Shown: positions 33,888 to 42,752, counted from the stretch's first letter. The stretch: DNA of 64,000 bases from Gemmatimonadota bacterium (GCA_016714015.1 JADJNZ010000006.1:372001-436000), one strand, 5' to 3'. Notes: generated from the letters alone by a model not told the origin. Program-made: numbers and translations.

Positions 33888-34094
33888 TCAGATCTCGATG
33901 AGCCGCACCACGCGATGCCCGCAGGTGCCGCACTTGCCGATGAGCGCGAGGTCCTTGCCGCGGATCTCACCCTCCAGGAGCTCGAAGTGCCGCGTGGTGA
34001 GACAGTGCGCGCAGAAGCCGCTGTCGAGCAGCTTGGCGCGTGTCGCCTCCGGGACCTGGTCCCAGATCGACTGGGCCTCCACCGTGAACGTCAT
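33888..34094 (-). CDS. Small zinc-ribbon protein
   Basis: A 68-residue protein with two Cys-x2-Cys knuckles (CAHCLTTRH and CGTCGHRV) that would hold one zinc. The ATG at 34094 has a strong AGGAGG (CCAGGAGGCGCGATG). It is too small to assign; such ribbons occur in RNA-polymerase-binding or redox-sensing peptides. Hydrophobic residues at the C-terminus (VVRLIEI) suggest a partner interface. Confidence 0.85.
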   Translation of the reverse strand: MTFTVEAQSIWDQVPEATRAKLLDSGFCAHCLTTRHFELLEGEIRGKDLALIGKCGTCGHRVVRLIEI

Positions 34095-34131
34095 CGCGCC
34101 TCCTGGATTGTGGGTGCTGCGCCCCGCCCTG

Positions 34132-35367
34132 CTACGATGCCTGCGCCGTGACCGCCGCGCCAGTGCGTCCCGGACGCGTCGTGCGCATGGCGAGCGCGCC
34201 GGCCGTGGCGAAGAGCACCGACGCGATGAGGAACGGCAGGCCGGGCAGGTGCCAGCGCGCACCATCGCGGATGGCCCACGCGAACGCCGCCGTGAAGAGC
34301 CCCGGTCCGAGCATCCCGGCGATCCCCATCAGGCTGCTGTTCGCGCCCTGCACCCGTCCCTGCTCCGACGGGCCCACGCGCTGCGAGATCAGGCCGAGGA
34401 GCGACGGGTTGAAGAACCCCGCCGGCGCGTAGCAGACCGCCCCCAGCCAGAACACCGGCACCGTGCCGGCGATGCCATAGAGGAAGAACCCGAGCGTGCC
34501 GAAGGTCGCGCCGATCGCGAGCGCGCGGCGCTCGCCCAGCCGCTTCACGAAGGGACGCACCAGTCCCCCCTGCACGATGACGTTCGCGACCCCCACGAGC
34601 GCGAGCGCGTAGCCGACCTGCTTGGCGTCCCACTGGAGCACGTGTCCCGCCCAGAGCACGAAGACGCTCGGGAAGACGGTGTGCCCCAGGCTGTACAGGA
34701 AGCTCGTCGTCGCGAGGCCGAGCAGCTCGGGGTGTCCCTTGAGCAGCTGCAGCGAGCCCACCGGGTTGGCGCGACCGAGGTCGAACGGCGCGCGCTTCTC
34801 CGGGGGGAGCGACTCCGGCAGCACGAAGAAGCCGTAGAGCGCGTTCACGATCGCGAGGGCCCCCGCGACGTAGAACGGGAGGCGCGGATCCTGGGCGCCG
34901 AGGAGTCCGCCCACCGCCGGCCCCACGATGAACCCGAATCCCCACGCCGCGCCCACCATCCCGAAGGCCCCGGCGCGCTTCTCCGGCGGGGTCACGTCCG
35001 CGATGTACGCCGTCGCGGTCGCGAACCCGGCCGCGGTCATCCCGCTCAGCACCCGGCCCACGAAGAGCCACAGCAGGCTCGGCGCGAGCGCCATGAGGAA
35101 ATAGTCGAGGCCGAGGCCGAGGATGGACAGCAGCAGCACCGGCCGCCGACCGAAGCGATCCGACAGTGCGCCGAGGAGCGGCGAGCACACGAACTGCATC
35201 CCGGCCCAGGTGGTCCCGAAGATCCCGTACCACTCCGCGGCGCGCGCCGTGTCGCCACCGAGGAAGCCCTTGATGAGCTGCGGGAGCACCGGGATGACGA
35301 TCCCGAAGGCCACGATGTCCAGCACCAGCGACACGAAGATGAAGGCGAGGGCGGCGCGGCGTGGCAC
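34132..35367 (-). CDS. MFS transporter, TCR/Tet family
   Basis: A 411-residue, 12-helix MFS exporter. Motif A is GALSDRFGRRPVLLLSILGL after helix 2. LDIVAFGIVIPVLPQLI in helix 1 is typical of the TetA/MdtG (DHA1) branch. TetA-like proteins exchange tetracycline-Mg2+ for H+, but this branch also includes sugar and other drug exporters; the substrate is not known. I chose the GTG at 35367 because it gives the usual N-terminus and length; a longer reading to 35412 (TTG) is possible. Divergent from the Rieske gene. Confidence 0.87.
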   Translation of the reverse strand: MPRRAALAFIFVSLVLDIVAFGIVIPVLPQLIKGFLGGDTARAAEWYGIFGTTWAGMQFVCSPLLGALSDRFGRRPVLLLSILGLGLDYFLMALAPSLLWLFVGRVLSGMTAAGFATATAYIADVTPPEKRAGAFGMVGAAWGFGFIVGPAVGGLLGAQDPRLPFYVAGALAIVNALYGFFVLPESLPPEKRAPFDLGRANPVGSLQLLKGHPELLGLATTSFLYSLGHTVFPSVFVLWAGHVLQWDAKQVGYALALVGVANVIVQGGLVRPFVKRLGERRALAIGATFGTLGFFLYGIAGTVPVFWLGAVCYAPAGFFNPSLLGLISQRVGPSEQGRVQGANSSLMGIAGMLGPGLFTAAFAWAIRDGARWHLPGLPFLIASVLFATAGALAMRTTRPGRTGAAVTAQAS

Positions 35368-35437
35368 GGCGGGTCGGTGCTGGGGTAACGTCTGGTGGTG
35401 GACGGCGTCCAATATGCAACCGGAACACGGAGCGTGA

Positions 35438-35986
35438 ATGTCGGACCGGCACGAAGCGCACTCGCACACGACCTCGGCCGCGGCGCCTGACGCCTGCGGA
35501 CATGACTGCGACCACGACACCGGCCGCCGCGGCTTCCTGCGCGACGGGCTCATGGCGGTGGCGGCGCTGACCGCGATCGCCGGCGGCGCGGCTCCCCTCC
35601 ACGCGATGGCGCGCGACTACGCGTCCGGCCTCGCCGCGCTCGGGACCGTCACCTTCGCCGTCCCCGCCGCCGACGGCGCGACGATCGACCGCGCGAACAA
35701 GCTCATCCTCGTCCGGTATCGCGGCATGGTGCACGCGTTCGGCCTCGAGTGCCCGCACCGCGGCACCATGGTGCAGTGGGAGGCGGCGAACAACCGCTTC
35801 TACTGCCCCAAGCACAAGAGCACCTTCCAGCCGGAAGGCACGCGCATCCAGGGGAAGTCGCCGCGGAGCCTCGACCGCTACCCGGTCCGGCTCGAGGGCG
35901 GGAAGGTCGTGGTCGACACGACGACCGCGATCGACATCGAACGCGACGCGGCCGGCTGGGCCGCCGCCGGGGTGAAGGTCGCCTGA
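35438..35986 (+). CDS. Rieske 2Fe-2S protein with Tat-like signal
   Basis: A 182-residue protein. The C-terminal half is a Rieske domain: the cluster ligands lie in LECPHRGTMV (Cys-x-His) and FYCPKHKS (Cys-x-x-His). The N-terminus has a Tat-like GRRGFLRDG and a hydrophobic stretch (MAVAALTAIAGGAAPL). Before it lies a His/Cys-rich segment (ACGHDCDHD) that could bind metal. It may act as a periplasmic electron carrier for a quinol oxidoreductase or oxygenase, but no cytochrome b or oxygenase gene is adjacent. Confidence 0.85.
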   Translation: MSDRHEAHSHTTSAAAPDACGHDCDHDTGRRGFLRDGLMAVAALTAIAGGAAPLHAMARDYASGLAALGTVTFAVPAADGATIDRANKLILVRYRGMVHAFGLECPHRGTMVQWEAANNRFYCPKHKSTFQPEGTRIQGKSPRSLDRYPVRLEGGKVVVDTTTAIDIERDAAGWAAAGVKVA

Positions 35987-36010
35987 GCGGGAGGGGTCGC
36001 CGGCACGCGG

Positions 36011-37117
36011 TCAGTCCGCGGTGCCGGCGACCTCCTTCTCCACCGCCGTGCGCAGGATGCTCATGAAGTCCTGCGCATTGGTCACCACCCCCACTGCCTG
36101 GTGCGTGCCGCGGTCCTTGAGCTTGCTCACGAGGAACTCGCTCGCATCGACGCAGATCGTCGGCAGTTCGCGCAGCTCGCCGGTCGCATCCTCGTAGTAC
36201 GCTGGGAGCATGTTCCCCACCGCGATCGAGTGGAGCGCCGTCGCGATCATCACCGCCATCGTCGCCTTGATCGTGTGCTGGCGCGTCGCGTTCTGCGCCT
36301 CGACGTTGTCGGTGAACACACCCGGCAGCGGACCGTCGTCGCGGATCGATCCGCCGAGGACGTAGGGCACCCCCTCCACCACGCAGGCGTGCATGATGCC
36401 GCCCGTGATGATCTCGTCGGCGACCGCGGCCTCGATCGACCCGGCGCGGCGGACGGCGTTGATCGCCCGCATGTGGGCCGCGTGCCCGCCCACCGTCGGG
36501 TCGCCCTCGCTCGTCATCCCCAGCGTCGTGCCGACGATGTTCGCCTCGATGTCGTGCACCGCGACCGCGTTCCCCGCGAGCAGCGCCTGCGCGTAGCCGT
36601 TGCGGATGAACCAGACGAGGTTGTCGCGCGCGCGCGAGTGGACGAGCGCGGGCCCCGTCACCCACAGCACGTAGCCGCCGCGGCGCTTCTCCTCGACCAG
36701 CATCCGCGCGATCTGTCGGTAGTCGATGGGCTTCTCGCGCGAGACCTGGCTGCTCATGAAGTGGAAGTCGCCGTGCGCCCCCGCCTCGCCCGCGAATCCC
36801 GACGCGTGCACCAGCACGCCCTCGCTCCCGTCCTCGGCGCTCCCCAACACGATCTCGTCACCGCGCTTCACGCGACGCCCCTCGCGCACACACCAGGTGC
36901 CGTCCGCGCCGCGGACGAGCACGCCGTCCATCCGCGGCTCGCGCGGCATCGTCCAGCGACCGTCCGCCCCCTTCACGTAGGTCGGGAGGTTGGTGGTCGC
37001 GAAGAAGCCATCGGGGAGCACGCCGTCGCGGTCGGCGACCTGGGTGCGCGCCGCGGGCGCGGCGACGAGGTCGGCGCGCGTGAGGTCGGGCGGGACGTAG
37101 CGGATCGTCTCGGGCAT
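36011..37117 (-). CDS. TIGR00300 LOR/SDH-domain protein (ornithine cyclodeaminase-like)
   Basis: A 368-residue protein of the TIGR00300 family, which shares its core with LOR/SDH bifunctional enzymes and the C-terminal part of cyanobacterial AgrE/ArgZ. Members have been shown or proposed to turn ornithine into proline with release of ammonia. Visible: NLPTYVKGADGRWTMP, a long central region with ASGFAGEAGAHGDFHFMSSQ, and VEGVPYVLGGSIRDDGPLP near the nucleotide-binding part. The gene follows arginase by 41 bases on the same strand, which fits arginine to ornithine to proline in one operon. The ATG is at 37117. Confidence 0.8.
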   Translation of the reverse strand: MPETIRYVPPDLTRADLVAAPAARTQVADRDGVLPDGFFATTNLPTYVKGADGRWTMPREPRMDGVLVRGADGTWCVREGRRVKRGDEIVLGSAEDGSEGVLVHASGFAGEAGAHGDFHFMSSQVSREKPIDYRQIARMLVEEKRRGGYVLWVTGPALVHSRARDNLVWFIRNGYAQALLAGNAVAVHDIEANIVGTTLGMTSEGDPTVGGHAAHMRAINAVRRAGSIEAAVADEIITGGIMHACVVEGVPYVLGGSIRDDGPLPGVFTDNVEAQNATRQHTIKATMAVMIATALHSIAVGNMLPAYYEDATGELRELPTICVDASEFLVSKLKDRGTHQAVGVVTNAQDFMSILRTAVEKEVAGTAD

Positions 37118-37158
37118 GGATGGTGCTCGGGGACGCGCGGTGGGCCGCGCGACCGGGG

Positions 37159-38070
37159 TCAGAGGATGCGGCGGCCGAGGGCGCTCAGGATCAGCTCGCA
37201 AGCGATCTCGGCGGTGCGGTTGCGCTCGTCGAGGACGGGATTCACCTCGACCATGTCGAGGCCGATGAGCTTGCCGCTGTCGGCGAGCATCTCCATCGCG
37301 AGGTGGGCCTCGCGATAGGTCATCCCGCCCGGGACCGCGGTGCCGACGCCGGGGGCCTCGTCGGGATCGATCACGTCCATGTCGAAGGAGACCCAGATGC
37401 CGCCGGTGTCGCGCGCCGCCACGGCGATCGCCTCCTCGAGCACGGCCCGGATGCCGCGCTCGTCGAGCGCGCGCATCGTGAACGCCGAGAGGTTCCACTT
37501 CTTGATGTGCGTGCGCTCCGCGGCGTCGAGGTCGCGCAGCCCGATGAGGGCGACATCGCTCGCCTGCAGCGCCGCGCGCTCGCCGGCGATGGTCGTCATC
37601 GCCTTGTCGCCGTGGCCGAGCAGGGCCGCGAGCGGCATGCCGTGCACGTTGCCCGATCGCGACGACGCGGGGGTGTTGAGGTCGCCGTGGGCATCGACCC
37701 AGAGCACGCCCAGGCGCTGTTCCTTGCGCGCGAGGTACGCGGCCGCCCCGGCGATGGAGCCGGCGGCGAGCGCATGGTCGCCGCCGAGCACGACGGGGAA
37801 GTCGCCCGCCTCGAGCGCGGTGCGCGTGCGCGACGCGATGTCGGTGCAGACGTCGGTGATCGCGCCGAGGTAGCGGGCGCCGCGCTGCGCCCCCTTCGCC
37901 GCGTCCTCGCGGAAGGGCACGCTCACGTTGCCGGTGTCGGCGACCTGGATGCCCAGCTTCTCGATGCGGTCGCGGAGGTCGGTGTAGCGGACGGCGGACG
38001 GGCCCATGTCCACGCCGCGGCGCGAGGCGCCGAGGTCCATGGGGACGCCGATGATGCGGACGGAGGTCAT
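37159..38070 (-). CDS. rocF: Arginase
   Basis: A 303-residue arginase: L-arginine + H2O to L-ornithine + urea. Metal-binding blocks are visible: VVLGGDHALAAGS, LWVDAHGDLNTP (two Asp/His ligands) and SFDMDVIDPDEAPGVGTAVP (two Asp ligands for the Mn2+ pair). The N-terminus MTSVRIIGVPMDLGASRRGV and HGMPLAALLGHGD are typical of bacterial RocF. The operon with the TIGR00300 gene suggests arginine breakdown to proline. No urease is seen, so urea would be excreted or handled elsewhere. Confidence 0.93.
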   Translation of the reverse strand: MTSVRIIGVPMDLGASRRGVDMGPSAVRYTDLRDRIEKLGIQVADTGNVSVPFREDAAKGAQRGARYLGAITDVCTDIASRTRTALEAGDFPVVLGGDHALAAGSIAGAAAYLARKEQRLGVLWVDAHGDLNTPASSRSGNVHGMPLAALLGHGDKAMTTIAGERAALQASDVALIGLRDLDAAERTHIKKWNLSAFTMRALDERGIRAVLEEAIAVAARDTGGIWVSFDMDVIDPDEAPGVGTAVPGGMTYREAHLAMEMLADSGKLIGLDMVEVNPVLDERNRTAEIACELILSALGRRIL

Positions 38071-38183
38071 GGGCCTGACGCTAACCCGGCGCGGCGCGGT
38101 GGGAAGGGGCGCGCATGCTCATGCACCGGATGCAGGCCGTATGCGCGGGGGCGAGCATATCCTCCCACCCCCCGGCGGCCCGC

Positions 38184-39875
38184 TCAGTCCGCGCGGGCGG
38201 GCTCCGGCGCGGGGGCCATGAGGCTGAAGAGCATCCCGACGGTCACGACCGTGACCGCGCCGGTCACGTTGTGCCAGAGGAAGGCGATGCTCGGCACCTG
38301 CCAGCTGATCAGGCCCACGGTGGCCATGCCGGCGATGAGCCCGACGAAGGCGCCGAGCGCGCGCGCGCGCGGGATCATCGCGAGGAGGAAGACGCCGAGG
38401 ATCGATCCATAGAAGAACGAGCCGAACCGGTTCACGACCTCGATGAGCGAGCCGAGGCTCGCCGCGTACGTCGCGACGACGCAGGCGAAGGCGCCCCAGA
38501 GCGCGGTGGCCCACTTGGAGACGGCGAGGTAGTGCGCATCGTCGCCGTCGGTCTTGAACCGGCGCTGGTAGAAGTCGACGACCGTCGCCGTGGAGAGCGA
38601 GTTCAGCTCGGCGGCGATCGAGCTCATCGCCGCCGCAAGGACCGCGGCGAGGAAGACGCCGGCGAAGCCCAGCGGCAGGTGGTCGATGACGAAGCGCGGG
38701 ATGATGTAGTTGACGTCGCGCGTCGGTTGCCCGGTGACCTTCCCGGCGGCGGCGAGCGCGACGGCGCGGACGGCGCCGGCCTCGCGCTCCTGCGCGCGGT
38801 ACGCGTCGAGCGCGGCCGCGGTCGCGGCGGCGTCACCCGTGGCACGGGCCGCGGCGGCGGCGCGCGCCGCGTCGGCACGGGCCGTCGTCACCGCGCCATA
38901 GCGCGCCGTGAGCGAGTCGAGCGTGCCCGGCGACGCGGCGGCCATCGCCTGCTGGTGCGCCGGATTGTAGTAGAGCGGCGCGGGCGAGAAGGTGTAGTAG
39001 AGGAACACCAGCACACCGAGCAGCAGGATCATCGCCTGGAGCGGGATCTTCCAGTACGCGCTCATGAGCAGCGAGCTGCGCGCCTCGTCCACCGACTTCG
39101 CCGTGAGATAGCGCTGGACCTGGCTCTGGTCCGTGCCGAAGTACGAGAGCATGAGGAACGTCCCGCCGATGATCCCCGACCAGAAGGTGTACTGGTTGGT
39201 GAGCGAGAACGAGAAGTCGAAGACCTGCATCCGCCCGGCCGCGCCGGCGATCGCGAAGGCGTCGTCCAGCGGCACCGGCATGCGCATCACGAGGACGGTG
39301 ACCATCGCGAGCACCGCCGCGACGATGACGAACATCTGCTTGACGTCGGCCCAGGTGACGGCCTGGACGCCGCCGAGCACCGTGTAGACGACCGTCGGCA
39401 CGCCGATGAGCGCGACGCACCACGTGAGGGGCCACCCGAAGATCGCCGAGAGCACGACGGCGGGGGCCGAGATGATCGCGCCGGCGGACATGCCGCGGGA
39501 GAGCAGGAAGAGCAGGCTCGTGAGCGACCGCGTGCGCGCGTCGAAGCGGCGTTCGAGGTACTCGTACGCGGTGTAGACCTTGGCCCCGTGCAGGAACGGG
39601 ACGAGCGTGACCCCGAGGATCACCATCGCGATCGGCAGGCCGAAGTAGAACTGGACGAACTTGAGCCCGTCGGTCGCGCCCTGACCGGTGGTGCCGATGA
39701 GGGTGATCGCCGAGAGCTGCGTGGCCATCACCGAGAGCCCGACCGCCCACCAAGGGAGCGAGCGATTGGCGAGGAAGTACGCCTCGATGTTGGTCGCGCC
39801 CCTCGCGCGCCGGAGGCCGTCGCCGACGACCCACGAGAGATAGCCCGCGACGATGACCCAGTTGATCCAGTGCAT
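38184..39875 (-). CDS. Sodium:solute symporter (SSS family)
   Basis: A 563-residue, ~13-helix SSS transporter. Family marks: ATNIEAYFLANRSLPWWAVG in helix 1-2, SVMATQLSAITLIGTTGQGA (the sodium-site region), GVQAVTWADVKQM, and SYFGTDQSQVQRYLTAKS. An Ala/Arg-rich extramembrane insert of about 60 residues (around 325-385) is unusual. It could import sugars, proline, pantothenate or sialic acid; no neighbour tells which. The ATG at 39875 is three bases after the stop of a 32-residue membrane peptide. Confidence 0.92.
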   Translation of the reverse strand: MHWINWVIVAGYLSWVVGDGLRRARGATNIEAYFLANRSLPWWAVGLSVMATQLSAITLIGTTGQGATDGLKFVQFYFGLPIAMVILGVTLVPFLHGAKVYTAYEYLERRFDARTRSLTSLLFLLSRGMSAGAIISAPAVVLSAIFGWPLTWCVALIGVPTVVYTVLGGVQAVTWADVKQMFVIVAAVLAMVTVLVMRMPVPLDDAFAIAGAAGRMQVFDFSFSLTNQYTFWSGIIGGTFLMLSYFGTDQSQVQRYLTAKSVDEARSSLLMSAYWKIPLQAMILLLGVLVFLYYTFSPAPLYYNPAHQQAMAAASPGTLDSLTARYGAVTTARADAARAAAAARATGDAAATAAALDAYRAQEREAGAVRAVALAAAGKVTGQPTRDVNYIIPRFVIDHLPLGFAGVFLAAVLAAAMSSIAAELNSLSTATVVDFYQRRFKTDGDDAHYLAVSKWATALWGAFACVVATYAASLGSLIEVVNRFGSFFYGSILGVFLLAMIPRARALGAFVGLIAGMATVGLISWQVPSIAFLWHNVTGAVTVVTVGMLFSLMAPAPEPARAD

Positions 39876-39878
39876 CCG

Positions 39879-39977
39879 TCAGGCCGCGTAGCGCTGCTGG
39901 AGGAGCCAGAGCACCACGAGGGTCACGACCTGGATCGCGATGACGCGGACGAGATTCTCCCGGAACCGTTGGGACAT
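39879..39977 (-). CDS. Small membrane peptide (32 residues) before the sodium symporter
   Basis: A short ORF from ATG at 39977 to TGA at 39879, three bases before the symporter start. It encodes MSQRFRENLVRV, then IAIQVVTLVVLWLLQQRYAA: a basic N-terminus and one hydrophobic helix of about 15-18 residues. The basic flank predicts the N-terminus in the cytoplasm. It may be a small accessory subunit or a leader controlling the symporter's translation. No strong ribosome site is visible before it. Coding is supported by context and composition only. Confidence 0.6.
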   Translation of the reverse strand: MSQRFRENLVRVIAIQVVTLVVLWLLQQRYAA

Positions 39978-40013
39978 GGGTCAAGAGTATGCGCGGCGGC
40001 GGGCAGAGGGTAG

Positions 40014-40541
40014 ATGGCGCGGCGCCGAACGAGCCGCTACATCTTCCGCATGCTCCCGATCATCCTCCTCGCCGTCGGTGCGCTGGTGTCGCTGCCGCTC
40101 ACCGCGGTCGGGTTGCCCGGCACCTGGGCGTTCCTCGCCGGCGTCGGGATCTGGAAGTCGGTCGACCCCACCGCATCGGTCTCGTGGACCGCGACGCTCG
40201 TCGGCGTCGCCCTCGCGCTCGTCGCCGAGGCGCTCGAGTGGATGCTCGCCACGCGGTATGCGTCCAAGTACGGCGGGTCGCGGCGCGCAGGCTGGGGCGC
40301 GTTGCTCGGTGGACTCGTCGGCGCAGTCGTGGGCGTGCCGATCCCCGTGGTGGGATCGATCGTCGGGTCGTTCGCGGGGGCGTTCCTCGGCGCGCTCGCG
40401 ATGGAGTACACCGTCCACGGCGAGCATGAGCTGGCAGGGCGCGTCGCGTGGGGGGCGTTGATCGGCCGTGTCCTCGCCGCCGGCGCGAAGGTCGGCATCG
40501 GCGTCGTCGTCGCGGTGATCGTGGTCGTCTCGGCGCTCTGA
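40014..40541 (+). CDS. DUF456-family membrane protein
   Basis: A 175-residue membrane protein of the DUF456 family: the N-terminal helix MLPIILLAVGALVSLPLTAV, G-rich central helices (GGSRRAGWGALLGGLVGAVVG) and a last helix AKVGIGVVVAVIVVVSA. Family members have about five helices. No function is established. The start at 40014 could instead be the ATG 12 codons later (40050). It is divergent from the small peptide and symporter. Confidence 0.85.
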   Translation: MARRRTSRYIFRMLPIILLAVGALVSLPLTAVGLPGTWAFLAGVGIWKSVDPTASVSWTATLVGVALALVAEALEWMLATRYASKYGGSRRAGWGALLGGLVGAVVGVPIPVVGSIVGSFAGAFLGALAMEYTVHGEHELAGRVAWGALIGRVLAAGAKVGIGVVVAVIVVVSAL

Positions 40542-40545
40542 CCGG

Positions 40546-40566
40546 GCGCCGATCGAGCGTCGGCGC
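40546..40566. terminator. Short hairpin between convergent genes
   Basis: A 7-bp stem (GCGCCGA / TCGGCGC) with a 7-base loop, just after the DUF456 stop and ending three bases before the cardiolipin-synthase stop. Weaker than the other hairpins here. Confidence 0.5.
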
Positions 40567-40568
40567 TC

Positions 40569-42026
40569 CTAGAGGTACGGCGAGAGCAGCCGTGCGAGCC
40601 CGTGCAGGATCTTCACCGGGAGCGTGCGCGAGTCCACTTCCTCGAGCGAGACCTCCCGTGCCGACGCGATGCGCGCGCCGACGAGATCGTCGAGCGCCGC
40701 GGCGCACGCGCTGCAGTAGAGCTCCACATCGAGCTCGAAGTTGAGGCGCAGGCTGCGTGGATCCCAGTTGGACGAGCCGACGAGCGCCCATTTGCGGTCG
40801 ACGACCAGCACCTTGCTGTGGTCGAACGGCATGGGAGTGAGATGGACGCGGCAGCCGGGGCGCAGGACCTGCCAGAGTTGCGCCGTCGCCGCCCACTGCA
40901 CGACCGGGATATTCACCTCGGAGGGCAGCACGACGTCCACGCGCACGCCGCGGAGCGCGGCGACGCCCAGGGCCGCGATCAGTCCGGCGTCGGGCAGGAA
41001 GTAGGGCGTGACGATGCGGATCGACTCGCGCGCGGAGGCGATCGCGGCGAGGATCACCGTGCGCGTGACCTCCAGGTCGCCGTCGGGGCCGTCGGTGAGG
41101 ACGCGCGCAGTGGTCGTCCCGATCTCGGCGAGCGCGGGGAACCAGCCGGGACCGTCGAGGATCTCGCGCGTCGCGAAGGCCCAGTCCTCCGCGAACGCCT
41201 CCTGCATCTGCCCGACGAGGGGCCCCTCGATGCGGAAGTGGAGGTCGCGCACCATCCGGGCCGGCCGATCGGCGTGGACGTTCCGCGCCTGGATGTTCAT
41301 GCCGCCGGTGAAGCCGATGCGACCGTCGACCGTGAGGATCTTCCGGTGATTGCGCAGGTTGAAGAAGGCGAGTCCGGCCTCGTGCACGCGCGGCAGGAAG
41401 AGCCGCACCGGCACGCCCGCGCGCGCCAGCGCGTGGTGCACCGGAGGCCACGTGTACCGCGCCCCGAACCCGTCGACCAGGACCCGGACCTCCACCCCAC
41501 GCTGCACCGCGGCGGCGAGTGCGGTGACGAACCGCGTCCCCGCCGCATCGGACCCGAAGATGTAGGACGACAGGGCGACCGTGCGCCGAGCGGCATCGAT
41601 CGCCTCGATCATCGCCGGGTATGCCTCGTCACCATTCGCCAGGACCCGCACCTGATTGCCTCGCAGGAGCGGCCGCCCTGACAGCAGCTCGCCGACGCGC
41701 GCGAGCTGCGTCAGCTCGGGAGCCACCGACGAGTCGGTGCCGGTGCGGGCGATGCTGAGGGCGCTCGGCGTCGACAGCTGCAACCGGCGGCGCTCCCGAT
41801 GCAGTTGGCCCGCCCGGCGCTGGATCCGGTTGAGCCCGAACGCGGCGTACAACAGCGGCCCGATGCCCGGCGCGAACCAGATGAGGCCGACCCACCCGAT
41901 CGCCGAGCGCACGTCGCGCTTGCGCGTGACCACATGCGCGCTCGCGACCAGGTTGGCGACCGCGATGAGCGCACCGGCCGCATAGGGCCACCAGCCGGGG
42001 AGGCCGTTCAGCAGCGACGAGAGCAT
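40569..42026 (-). CDS. cls: Cardiolipin-synthase-like phospholipase D family enzyme
   Basis: A 485-residue membrane enzyme with two HKD motifs: NHRKILTVDGRIGFTGGMN and FDHSKVLVVDRKWALVGSSN. Two N-terminal hydrophobic helices (YAAGALIAVANLVASAH and WVGLIWFAPGIGPLLYAAFG) match bacterial Cls. It joins two phosphatidylglycerols into cardiolipin and glycerol. The overall length (about 480) and layout are as in ClsA. It stands alone between the convergent DUF456 gene and the divergent lipoprotein. Confidence 0.9.
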   Translation of the reverse strand: MLSSLLNGLPGWWPYAAGALIAVANLVASAHVVTRKRDVRSAIGWVGLIWFAPGIGPLLYAAFGLNRIQRRAGQLHRERRRLQLSTPSALSIARTGTDSSVAPELTQLARVGELLSGRPLLRGNQVRVLANGDEAYPAMIEAIDAARRTVALSSYIFGSDAAGTRFVTALAAAVQRGVEVRVLVDGFGARYTWPPVHHALARAGVPVRLFLPRVHEAGLAFFNLRNHRKILTVDGRIGFTGGMNIQARNVHADRPARMVRDLHFRIEGPLVGQMQEAFAEDWAFATREILDGPGWFPALAEIGTTTARVLTDGPDGDLEVTRTVILAAIASARESIRIVTPYFLPDAGLIAALGVAALRGVRVDVVLPSEVNIPVVQWAATAQLWQVLRPGCRVHLTPMPFDHSKVLVVDRKWALVGSSNWDPRSLRLNFELDVELYCSACAAALDDLVGARIASAREVSLEEVDSRTLPVKILHGLARLLSPYL

Positions 42027-42202
42027 CGGGAGGTCGCGGGGGCCATACGCTTGGGAATGTAATGGGCGTCACGGGGGCGGACGGCCCGCGAGGCGAGACC
42101 CGCGGGGCCGCGGATCGTCATAGATTCATGCGAGGGTCCACTCCGGGCCCGTCGTCCACCCATCCTTCGCGCGCCCTGCCGCGCGACCCCTGGGACCCGA
42201 GC

Positions 42203-42688
42203 ATGCGCCTCCACGCCTTCAAGCGAATCGCCGTCGTGCTGGCCTCGGCCGCCACGATCGCCTCCTGCGATGACTCGGGACTCGCGCCGGTCGCCCCGAC
42301 AAGCATCCCGCTCGGGTCGGGACAGTGGTTCCTCAATACCCTCAACGACAGCGTCCTCGGCTCGACCGTCTCCACGCGGATCATCGGCGTGACGCAGGAG
42401 CGGTCCGTCGCCGACTCGGGCTGGCTCAGCGTGAACGTCGACGGCAGCTACGAGCAGCGGTACTGGCTCCGGATCTTCGTCACCGGCGTCCTCGACCGTG
42501 CCGAGACGGTGATCGACGTCGGCACCTGGACCACCTCGGACTCGGGCTACGTCTTCACGTCGACGGTCCGGACGCGCGCCTTCCTCGTCGTCCCGGTGGA
42601 CCTCTCGAACATCCGGACGGAGGAACCGATGGTGTTCTACCAGGACCCGCCGGTGACCGAGGGGCTGTACCGACGCACCCGCCCCTGA
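42203..42688 (+). CDS. Hypothetical lipoprotein
   Basis: A 161-residue lipoprotein (ASAATIASC, Cys at about 22) of unknown family. The mature part is beta-rich (GQWFLNTLNDSVLGSTVST, SYEQRYWLRIFVTG, DVGTWTTSDSGYVFTSTVRT) and may be a small lipocalin-like or beta-sandwich domain. It ends VTEGLYRRTRP. The ATG at 42203 has no strong ribosome site. Its stop is 76 bases before the molybdenum hydroxylase operon. Confidence 0.7.
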   Translation: MRLHAFKRIAVVLASAATIASCDDSGLAPVAPTSIPLGSGQWFLNTLNDSVLGSTVSTRIIGVTQERSVADSGWLSVNVDGSYEQRYWLRIFVTGVLDRAETVIDVGTWTTSDSGYVFTSTVRTRAFLVVPVDLSNIRTEEPMVFYQDPPVTEGLYRRTRP

Positions 42689-42731
42689 TCGGCCGGTCTC
42701 CCGCGTTGCGGCGCATCGCCGCAGGCGCGAA

Positions 42732-42752
42732 CTTGAGGCCAGACCCCTCAAG
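42732..42752 (+). promoter_or_regulatory. Small hairpin overlapping the ribosome site of the 2Fe-2S gene
   Basis: A 7-bp stem (CTTGAGG / CCTCAAG) with a 7-base loop. Its right arm overlaps the first bases of the AAGGAG ribosome site of the gene at 42765. This could reduce translation of the first gene of the operon. It is short and may be chance. Confidence 0.35.

Noticed and set aside
40569..42026. Phospholipase D gene as a DrmC partner of the methylase-helicase pair
   Set aside because: It has the N-terminal membrane helices and two HKD motifs of cardiolipin synthase and lies about 14.5 kb away; no link to the pair.
42027..42202. Imperfect hairpin in the gap before the lipoprotein
   Set aside because: The stem has a bulge and does not sit at a gene end; chance pairing is likely in such GC-rich sequence.
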